From assembly GCA_030148905.1 (NCBI GenBank), contig JASBSO010000156.1, positions 1 to 37,133 of the forward strand: DNA of 37,133 bases. The letters are read 5' to 3'. The translations under genes and the position numbers were made by a program. The stretch comes from Kordiimonadaceae bacterium. Lineage in GTDB: Bacteria; Pseudomonadota; Alphaproteobacteria; Sphingomonadales; Kordiimonadaceae. Position 1 is the first letter of the stretch, and the number at the start of each line of letters is the position of its first letter. Positions 18,496 through 26,090 of the stretch are shown piece after piece. Under the pieces are notes generated by a model. It was given only the letters and a program-made list of their open reading frames with translations, was not told where the DNA came from and did no database searches.

Positions 18496-19637
18496 GAGCG
18501 GCTGACAACCCGACGAAAGCGGCCCTCTTCGGCCAGGATCAAAATCGCATAGCCGACCAGCACAAACAGCAACAGGGGCGCCCATGCCGCCAAAAACGGC
18601 GGCACCACGCCAAATTTTCCCATAGCGATCATGAAATTATCGGCAACGAAAAAGGTGAAGCCGAGCGCCACCCCAATCGTTAGCCGCAGGGCCAGACTGC
18701 CGGTGCGGCGTGCACCAAAGGCCGTCACCGCGCCCAAAAGCGGCATGATAAGGCTCGAGAGTGGCCCGCTGAGACGTTTCATCAGGCTGGAGCGCAAGCG
18801 GTCGGTTGGCAGCCCCTCGCGGTCCAATTGACGGATCGCCTTATTCAGCGCGGTGAGCGACTCTTCGTCCGGGCGGATGCTCAGCGCCAAAAACCGGTCG
18901 GGCGGCGTGGTCAGCGACCAGGGCAGGCGTGCGTGCACCTCGGTCGCATAGCTGCGGGTGTCGAGCGCACGGACATTGTGCAGGGTCCACTGCCCGCCGC
19001 TGTAAAATGCAAAGTCAGCGCGGCGCGCACCGGTGATCTGCCCGCGCGGCCCCCGGCTGTAGAGTGTCAAACCATCCAAAACGATCTGCCCGCGAATAAG
19101 GCTGACGGTATCCACATAAACAAGCTCAGATCCATTGGTGATCCGCACCGCTGTCGGGGCGGCCTGAAAATCGCGGTGATCGACGGCAAAATCCGCGCTA
19201 CGCCAGCCGCTCAGGCTGCGATTGGCATCGATGACGACCGCTTCATGAAAGGCGAAATGGCTGCCGGCAATCATGGCGCAGGCGAGCCCAAGCGGAAACA
19301 AGATGCGGTGCGGTGACAGGCCCGCGGCGCGCATCACGGCGATTTCGCTGTGTTGGTTCAGTGTCGCGAGCGACAACAAGGTTGCCAGCAATGCGGCAAA
19401 AGGGGCGAATTGGCTGACAAGCTGCGGGAAGCGCAGCGCGACATAGCGCAGCAACTCGGCGCGCGTTGCCCCGTCTGCCGCCAGAATATCATCGCTGGTG
19501 GCCAGCAGGTCGAGCATTTGCAAAATAATGGTCAAGCCCAGCAAAATGCCAACAAAACGCTGAAGAAACAGGCGGGTGATATACCCACCAAGTGTTACGG
19601 ACGGCATGAAGAAACGGCGAATGCGGCGAACCATCAC
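18492..19637 (-). CDS. LptG-like permease (YjgP/YjgQ family)
   Basis: TLGGYITRLFLQRFVGILLGLTIILQMLDLL, LATLLSLATLNQHSEIAVMRAAGLSPHRI typical of LptG; overlaps the upstream LptF-like gene by 4 nt. Confidence 0.88.
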   Translation of the reverse strand: MMVRRIRRFFMPSVTLGGYITRLFLQRFVGILLGLTIILQMLDLLATSDDILAADGATRAELLRYVALRFPQLVSQFAPFAALLATLLSLATLNQHSEIAVMRAAGLSPHRILFPLGLACAMIAGSHFAFHEAVVIDANRSLSGWRSADFAVDHRDFQAAPTAVRITNGSELVYVDTVSLIRGQIVLDGLTLYSRGPRGQITGARRADFAFYSGGQWTLHNVRALDTRSYATEVHARLPWSLTTPPDRFLALSIRPDEESLTALNKAIRQLDREGLPTDRLRSSLMKRLSGPLSSLIMPLLGAVTAFGARRTGSLALRLTIGVALGFTFFVADNFMIAMGKFGVVPPFLAAWAPLLLFVLVGYAILILAEEGRFRRVVSRS

Positions 19638-20818
19638 GACAGCCCCAGCAGTTTTTTCGCTCCAACTTCGAGCGGTCTGCGAATACGGTCCCAGGCCGCG
19701 TCAATGGCCGACAGCGGGTCGCCGCCCGCTTGAAAAGCGCGCGCATAAAATATCCACAGCGACAGGCCCGCAAACCCCAGATACAACAGCCATATGGTGG
19801 AATACGGCGATGCACCGCCCGCCACCGACGCCTGCATCACCTCCATCAGTTCATTATAGACGATCAGCAGGGCAAGGCCGAGCACGACGCCTGTGCCGCG
19901 CGGGTTGCGGCGATTGGTGATGCCCATGGGGGCCGCCAGAAACGGCAGGATGAAAAAGGTCAGGCTGTGCATGATGCGCCAGTGAAATTGGGCATTGATG
20001 GCATTGCGCTCGGCGCTTGGCCGGTCCAGCGCGAAGCGTTCGCGCTCCAGTTCGATCAATGTCAACTCGCGCTCTTGCCCGCCGCGACCACGGAAGGTGG
20101 CGGCTTCTGGCAGGTCAATCGCCAGATCCTGTTGTTCGAACTGTAAAACCCTGGGCAGATTGTGGTCGGGGTTCAGGTCAACACTGGTGCCATTAAAAAG
20201 TCGCAGCAAAACCCGATCACTGCCAGGGGCGGCAAAAAACTGCCCGCGCTCGGCGCTGACCGCTAGGGTGCGCTCAGGCTCGCGGCGTTCGACAAACACG
20301 CCCAACAGCTCGCGGCCATTGTTGCGGGCACCGTCCACGCGCAGAACAGTATTTTTACCGATGGAAACGAATTCGCCGACATGGATGCTGGCCCCCAGCG
20401 CACCGCTTCTGAGTTCAAACACAAGCTCGCGGTAAGTATAGCGGCTATAGGGTTGCACCCAACCGGTCAGGACCAAATTGACCACCGCCAGAAACCCGGC
20501 AAGCCCAAGGGCGGGGCGGAGCAGGCGCAACAGGCTTTGCCCGGCGCTGGTGGCAACGTCATATTCGCTCGACAGCGACAAGGACCGAAACGCCATCATC
20601 ACCCCCAAAAACAGGCCAATGGGCAGCGCCAGCCCCATATAATGCGGCATCAAATTGGCCAGCATTTCAAACACCACATCAACAGGACCGCCCTGATTGA
20701 CGACAAAATCAAACAGGCGCAGCATGCGCTCCAGAACCAGGAGCAACGCAGCAATGCTGAGAGTGACCAGCAAAGGCACCAAAATGTGCCGCAATATATA
20801 TCGATCGAGCCGGTTCAC
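19634..20818 (-). CDS. LptF-like permease (YjgP/YjgQ family), GTG start likely
   Basis: VNRLDRYILRHILVPLLVTLSIAALLLVLERMLRLFDFVV...YMGLALPIGLFLGVMMAFRSLSLSSEYDVATSAGQS typical of LptF. Confidence 0.87.
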   Translation of the reverse strand: MNRLDRYILRHILVPLLVTLSIAALLLVLERMLRLFDFVVNQGGPVDVVFEMLANLMPHYMGLALPIGLFLGVMMAFRSLSLSSEYDVATSAGQSLLRLLRPALGLAGFLAVVNLVLTGWVQPYSRYTYRELVFELRSGALGASIHVGEFVSIGKNTVLRVDGARNNGRELLGVFVERREPERTLAVSAERGQFFAAPGSDRVLLRLFNGTSVDLNPDHNLPRVLQFEQQDLAIDLPEAATFRGRGGQERELTLIELERERFALDRPSAERNAINAQFHWRIMHSLTFFILPFLAAPMGITNRRNPRGTGVVLGLALLIVYNELMEVMQASVAGGASPYSTIWLLYLGFAGLSLWIFYARAFQAGGDPLSAIDAAWDRIRRPLEVGAKKLLGLS

Positions 20819-20984
20819 TATGCGCCTTTGTCCTGATGTTGACCCGTGCACCCAAAAGATGCCGAAACTGTGACCGTCTTTGTATCGAAGTCATCCGCGG
20901 CTTGCGACACAATTTCGCCATGACCCGCTGGCAATGCTCTGACAAGCGGAAAGGGCCTGTCACAGGGTATAAGAAGGATCATCA

Positions 20985-21491
20985 GTGAAAATGACGCGCC
21001 TGACACACCAAGCTATGATATTTGCGGCTTTGCTTGGGGGCAGTAGTTTGACGGCAAGCGCTGCCACTTGCGACAGCGAAAGCACACACCATGCTGCGGT
21101 TACGGTGAACAATATCTCCGGACCCGAAGGCAATATCCGCGTACAAATCTACAGCGATGACCCCGGCGAATGGCTGGAGAAGGGCAAAAAGCTGGTCCGC
21201 GTCGACACCCCCGCGACCGCCAACAAAGGCGGATCGCAGGAAATTTGTGTTCCTGTGCCTGGTGCGGGCACCTTTGCTTTTGTTGTGATGCACGACAAAA
21301 ATGCCAACGGAAAAGCCGATATTTTCTCGGAAGGGTTCGGGTTTTCCAACAATCCTGACCTTGGTTTATCCAAGCCGGACCACGAAGATGTGATCGTTTC
21401 TGTGAATACAGAGGTGACTAAACTATCGATCGACCTTAAGTATGTCTTTGGTGGACCTAAGAAAAAAAGATCGGGTCGGCGTCGCGGATAA
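20985..21491 (+). CDS. Secreted DUF2141 domain protein with polybasic C-terminus
   Basis: Signal peptide MKMTRLTHQAMIFAALLGGSSLTASA; GTFAFVVMHDKNANGKADIFSEGFGFSNNPDLG is the DUF2141 pattern; C-term KKKRSGRRRG. Confidence 0.85.
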   Translation: MKMTRLTHQAMIFAALLGGSSLTASAATCDSESTHHAAVTVNNISGPEGNIRVQIYSDDPGEWLEKGKKLVRVDTPATANKGGSQEICVPVPGAGTFAFVVMHDKNANGKADIFSEGFGFSNNPDLGLSKPDHEDVIVSVNTEVTKLSIDLKYVFGGPKKKRSGRRRG

Positions 21492-21638
21492 CGCAATTCA
21501 TTGTTTCAAAATTGTGACTTTACGGCTACAACACTGTCAACTATAAGGCGCCCGCACAAAGCGGTGGGCCCACCAATGGGCAAGATGGGTATAGTACAGG
21601 CTAAGTAAAACTAGCCTTAAGGGGTTGGAGCGCATTCC

Positions 21639-22634
21639 ATGCAATTAGACAAGCGCATTCTCCAGAGCGGGGCGTTGATCCCGATGGTTGCGGTGTTGTC
21701 CAACCCAAAGTCGACCACCAATCAGTTGGCGATGGACAGGGTGCGGTCGATTGTTAATGAAAGCCCCAATGTTGTGCATTTCGAGCTGAAAGACATCAGT
21801 TCGATCGATGAGGCGCTGGAACTGTTTGCGCGCGCCAACCCTTCGCTTTTGGTGATCAATGGCGGTGACGGCACCGTGGGCGCGGTTCTTGCGGCGCTCT
21901 TATACCGCAACCCGTTTCGGATCATTCCCCCCATTGCGGTGATGCCGGGTGGCAAAACCAACATGACCGCCGCCGACTTGGGCATCAAGGGCGACCCTGA
22001 AGCTGTGCTCAAACAATTGCTGTTGATTGCGCGCCAGGGCCGCATTCCGGACATGCTAACCAACCGCAACCTGATCGAGCTGGATCTCGGTAACGGTGAA
22101 GAGCCCAAAGTGGGTACCTTTTTCGGCGCGGCGGGCATCGTCAAGGCGATCAAATGGACCCGCGAAAACGCCTATTCCAAAGGCCTGCCCAATTGGTTGA
22201 GCCATTTTATGGCGTTTACCCGTGTGGCCGGTGCGTTTTTGGGATTTGGCCGCGATCAAAGCATTGTCAAAAGCGGCGAGATCGGTATTTCAATGCGCGG
22301 CGCGACGCCGCAGTCGTCCAATTATGTCATGATCACCGCGACGACGCTTGACCGTCTGGTACTCGGCCTTAAGCCTTATGGCCATGAAGGCGCCGGAGGG
22401 ATCAAATTCTCGGCGGTGGAATACGGCGCCGACAACACCAGGCGGGCGCTGTGGGCGCTGTTTACGCGCGGCTGGGGCGGCTCGAAAATTGATGGGTTGT
22501 TCACCCGCCGCTCGAACGAAATCAGCATCACCTGCTCGGATTCGGTGACGCTGGACGGCGAGCTGTTTGATCTTGATGACAAACAGGTTCTGCGCCTGCG
22601 CGGCGACAGATCATTGACCTTTGTCAGCCTTTAA
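21639..22634 (+). CDS. Diacylglycerol kinase-catalytic-domain lipid kinase, candidate ceramide kinase
   Basis: VLSNPKSTTNQ...LLVINGGDGTVGAVLAALL...AVMPGGKTNMTAADLG; adjacent to sphingolipid genes. Confidence 0.82.
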   Translation: MQLDKRILQSGALIPMVAVLSNPKSTTNQLAMDRVRSIVNESPNVVHFELKDISSIDEALELFARANPSLLVINGGDGTVGAVLAALLYRNPFRIIPPIAVMPGGKTNMTAADLGIKGDPEAVLKQLLLIARQGRIPDMLTNRNLIELDLGNGEEPKVGTFFGAAGIVKAIKWTRENAYSKGLPNWLSHFMAFTRVAGAFLGFGRDQSIVKSGEIGISMRGATPQSSNYVMITATTLDRLVLGLKPYGHEGAGGIKFSAVEYGADNTRRALWALFTRGWGGSKIDGLFTRRSNEISITCSDSVTLDGELFDLDDKQVLRLRGDRSLTFVSL

Positions 22635-22652
22635 GGCACTTCCTGTGGCGCT

Positions 22653-23570
22653 ATGACGCGCCAAATTTCCGATATTCTTGATTTCATCACTGCCGAATGG
22701 CAACGCGACGTAGCGCCTGAGGCTATGGCGGCCGCGCGCGCACTGGCTGACACGTACGGCGATGCCACAGTCGGTGTGCTGTTTTACGGGTCGTGCCTGC
22801 GGACAGGCATCATTGCGGACAGAATTCTGGATTTTTACGTCATTGTGCGCAGCTACAGGGCGGCCTACGGCGCGCATGTTGGCGGGCGGCTGTTGGCGGT
22901 GGGCAATGCCGTTCTGCCGCCCAATGTGTTTTATCACGAGATCGACGCGGACGGTGTGTGCGTTCGCAGCAAATATGCGGTCCTGTCGCTTGAAGATTAT
23001 GAAGCCCGCACCCGGCCGGATGTGTTGAATGTGTCGGTGTGGGCACGGTTTTGCCAGCCGGCGGTGCTGTTGTGTGCTGCAGATGACGACGTGTACAGTC
23101 GCCTGCGTGCGGCAACCGCCGAGGCGGCAAAAACAATGGTGCGCCATGCCGTGCCGCTTGCCGGTGGGCGCGACAGCGAAACCCTGTGGCCGACCGCCTT
23201 TGATCTGACCTACCGCTCCGAATTGCGGTCCGAGCCCGAGGGTAAGGGCCAGGAAATCTACGACCTCGACAAGGACCGCTATGACCGGCTGACGCCCCTG
23301 ATCCTGGACGCGATTGATGATGACACAGATGTCGCACCTAAGCGCGCCAAACGCCTGTGGGCCTTGCGCCGACTGAACGGCAAAACGGTCAGTTTTTTGC
23401 GGCTCATCAAGGCGGCTTTTACCTTTCAGGGGGGGATTGATTATCTCGCCTGGAAGATCAGCCGCCACTCGGGTGTGGCGGTAGAGATCGCCCCCTGGAT
23501 GCGCCGCGTGCCGATTGTGGCAGGGCTGTATCTGTTCGTCACCCTGCGCCTGAAGGGCGCGTTCCGCTGA
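22653..23570 (+). CDS. Nucleotidyltransferase-like protein, candidate sphingolipid head-group enzyme
   Basis: GVLFYGSCLRTGIIADRILDFYVIV resembles the NTase G-S...D-h-D motif with the last acidic residue replaced; 18 nt after the lipid kinase. Confidence 0.6.
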   Translation: MTRQISDILDFITAEWQRDVAPEAMAAARALADTYGDATVGVLFYGSCLRTGIIADRILDFYVIVRSYRAAYGAHVGGRLLAVGNAVLPPNVFYHEIDADGVCVRSKYAVLSLEDYEARTRPDVLNVSVWARFCQPAVLLCAADDDVYSRLRAATAEAAKTMVRHAVPLAGGRDSETLWPTAFDLTYRSELRSEPEGKGQEIYDLDKDRYDRLTPLILDAIDDDTDVAPKRAKRLWALRRLNGKTVSFLRLIKAAFTFQGGIDYLAWKISRHSGVAVEIAPWMRRVPIVAGLYLFVTLRLKGAFR

Positions 23571-23587
23571 GCCAAAGCTGTTGTCGT

Positions 23588-24790
23588 TCAGGGGGTTAAC
23601 GACAAACCGATATCACTAGCGGTTTTGACAAAGGCGTCGATGATCTGGTCAATCTGCGCGGTAGAATGCTGGGCGCTGAGCGATGTCCGCATCAGGAAAT
23701 AACCCGCCGGTGTGGCCGGCGGTGCCGACAGATTGACATACACCCCGTTCAAAAACAGCGTTTCCCAAAACCGGGTTGCCGCCTCAAGGTCGGGCAACAG
23801 CACGGCAATGATCGGGCTTTCGGCGGTGTCGGTGGCCATGGTGAAGCCCGCGTCTTTCAATCCGGCATGCAGGCGGCGTGAATTTTCCCACAAATGCTGG
23901 GCGCGGTTGCCGCTGCGGGCGATGGTTTGAATGTTGACCAAGGCGCTCGCCACCACGCTGGGCGGCAGCGACGCCGTGAACATATAAGGCCGACAGGCGA
24001 TCCGCAGCGTTTCAAATTTAGGGTGGTTCGAGACCGCAAACCCGCCAACCGTCCCGACCGATTTGGAAAAGGTGCCAACGATGAAATCACACAGATGTTC
24101 GACGCCAAACATCTCGGCCACACCGCGGCCTTTCTCGCCGCAAAAGCCCATGGAATGCGCCTCGTCCACCAGGGTCATGGCGCCATATTGTTTGCAGACC
24201 TCCAGCATCTCCTTGATCGGGGCCTGGTCGCCCAGCATCGAATAAATGCCCTCGATCACCACCAGCTTGCCCGCCCCCTCGGGGATGCGTTTCAGGCGGC
24301 GCTCCAGATTGTCGACATCATTGTGTTTGAAGCGGATGACATTGGCGTTGCCCATCGACGAGCCGTCATAAATGCTGGCATGACTATCGGCGTCGATGAT
24401 CAAATAGTCATCCTTGGCGCACAGGGTGGATATCAGGCCCAAATTCGCCTGATATCCGGTGGAAAACACCATGCAGTGCTCGGTGCCATAAAAGCGGGCA
24501 ATTTCAGCTTCCAAAGCCTTGTGGCTGCCATAGGTCCCGTTGAGCACGCGCGAGCCGGTGGTGCCGGTGCCAAAGTCATCAAGCGCCTTTTTGGCGGCGT
24601 CGATGGCCTCGCCGTTAAAGGTCAGACCCATATAATTATTGGTGCCGGCCAAAATGGTGCGACGCCCTTGAATCACCGCCTCGGTCTCGGACAAAACCTC
24701 GTCCATAACCACGGTCAGCGGGTCGGCCTTTTGAAAAGGCATGCTTTCGCGCGACTCTAGGATGTAATCAAATTTATCAAGCAAATCCAT
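23588..24790 (-). CDS. spt: Serine palmitoyltransferase (alpha-oxoamine synthase family)
   Basis: NNYMGLTFN...FGTGTTGSRVLNGTYGSHKALEAEIARFYG, DEAHSMGFCGEKGRGVAE, PLP-Lys region GTFSKSVGTVGGFAVSNHPKFE. Confidence 0.92.
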   Translation of the reverse strand: MDLLDKFDYILESRESMPFQKADPLTVVMDEVLSETEAVIQGRRTILAGTNNYMGLTFNGEAIDAAKKALDDFGTGTTGSRVLNGTYGSHKALEAEIARFYGTEHCMVFSTGYQANLGLISTLCAKDDYLIIDADSHASIYDGSSMGNANVIRFKHNDVDNLERRLKRIPEGAGKLVVIEGIYSMLGDQAPIKEMLEVCKQYGAMTLVDEAHSMGFCGEKGRGVAEMFGVEHLCDFIVGTFSKSVGTVGGFAVSNHPKFETLRIACRPYMFTASLPPSVVASALVNIQTIARSGNRAQHLWENSRRLHAGLKDAGFTMATDTAESPIIAVLLPDLEAATRFWETLFLNGVYVNLSAPPATPAGYFLMRTSLSAQHSTAQIDQIIDAFVKTASDIGLSLTP

Positions 24791-24820
24791 TTGGTTGGCC
24801 CAATTTTATTATGTGTAAGA

Positions 24821-25069
24821 TTAATTTTTATCGGCGACGATGCGATCTACGGCATCGGCCACCTGACCAATAGTTTCTAATTCGGGCAAAAGATTGATCG
24901 GCAAAAGAATATCAAACTCGTCCTCGATATCGGCGACCAGACCCATCACGGTCAGGCTGTCCAGTTCCAGGTCGGCTGCGAAGGTGGTGTCGGCCGTCAG
25001 CGGCACACCCTTTTTGTTGATAGGCTCGATCAGGTCGCAAATCTTGGCGAGTGTGGCTTCGGATGTCAT
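24821..25069 (-). CDS. acpR: Acyl carrier protein (sphingolipid-dedicated, AcpR-like)
   Basis: FAADLELDSLTVMGLVADIEDEFDI contains the phosphopantetheine DSL motif; directly upstream of spt. Confidence 0.88.
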   Translation of the reverse strand: MTSEATLAKICDLIEPINKKGVPLTADTTFAADLELDSLTVMGLVADIEDEFDILLPINLLPELETIGQVADAVDRIVADKN

Positions 25070-25151
25070 ATTTTCCTCGGCGAAAAAAGAGGGGTGGAAT
25101 CTGCCAGACCACGCTCGCATTAAGCCGGTGGCAACACGGCCCGCGACATTA

Positions 25152-26090
25152 TCACAAAAGATCGTTTTGGCGATACCAATCTATTGTCGCGGCCATTCCG
25201 TCTTTCAGGGTCACCCCAGGCGCCCACAGGGCATCAGGGGGGCGCCTGTCGGGCTGGACGGTCCAATCCGGATGACATAGATATTGGGCTGTGGTGCGCG
25301 TCAGCATCGCCGGTGTGTTGGTGATCCGCGCGCGCCAGCCATTGATGACACCGCCAAGCCATAGGGCAGGCATGGGGATGGTGACAATGCGGACCTCGGC
25401 ATCAATGGCGGCGGCGATATCGCTGATCTGATAGCCGCCGTGGCCGTCATCAACCTCGAACGTCCCGTTGATATGCGGGTTTTCGGCCGCGCGTACCAGG
25501 GTTGCCGCCAGGTCCGGAGCAAAGCACATGGAAAATCGGTTTGACCGGCTACCCAGCGCGGGCAAAAAGCCGCTCTCTGCGACCTGAATGATTTTCAGAA
25601 TTTCATGGTCGCCGGGCCCGTAAATGGCGGGCGGGCGAATGATCGTCCAGCGCAGCGAGCGCGGCCTGCCGGACAGCAACAAGTCACCAGCGGCCTTGCT
25701 GGCCCCGTAATGCGACAGGCTGGGCTCGCGTGCAGCAAGGCTTGAGACCTGAACAAAATGCTTGGCCCCGACGCGCTCTGCCGCCATCAGCAGGCGTTCT
25801 GTGCCTTCCATATTGACGTCAAAAAACTGGCTGCGGCCGATGGCCTTGGTGAGGCCGGCGATATGCACAACCGAATCAGCCGCTTTGGTCAGGGCTTCAA
25901 GCGCCGAGACATGTTCAAGCGAGCCGTGAATCCATTCTACACCAGGGCGGGGCGGTTGCGGCCGCCGGGTGAGGGCGCGCACAAACCAGCCGCGTTCAAG
26001 GAAATGATCCAGCACATGCGCACCGAGAAAGCCGGTTGCTCCGGTCAGGGCGACCGTCTTGCCGTTCCAGTCGGCAGGCTTCAGTGACAT
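25152..26090 (-). CDS. cerR: NAD-dependent epimerase/dehydratase, candidate 3-oxo-ceramide reductase (CerR-like)
   Basis: VALTGATGFLGAHVLDHFLERGW Rossmann motif, YGASKAAGD (YxxxK); directly downstream of the acyl-AMP ligase (TAA|ATG). Confidence 0.8.
   Translation of the reverse strand: MSLKPADWNGKTVALTGATGFLGAHVLDHFLERGWFVRALTRRPQPPRPGVEWIHGSLEHVSALEALTKAADSVVHIAGLTKAIGRSQFFDVNMEGTERLLMAAERVGAKHFVQVSSLAAREPSLSHYGASKAAGDLLLSGRPRSLRWTIIRPPAIYGPGDHEILKIIQVAESGFLPALGSRSNRFSMCFAPDLAATLVRAAENPHINGTFEVDDGHGGYQISDIAAAIDAEVRIVTIPMPALWLGGVINGWRARITNTPAMLTRTTAQYLCHPDWTVQPDRRPPDALWAPGVTLKDGMAATIDWYRQNDLL

Noticed and set aside
22611-23468. 285-aa minus-strand ORF
   Set aside because: Antisense to the NTase-like gene, which fits the operon spacing and has a plausible motif.
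23894-24760. 288-aa plus-strand ORF
   Set aside because: Antisense shadow within spt.
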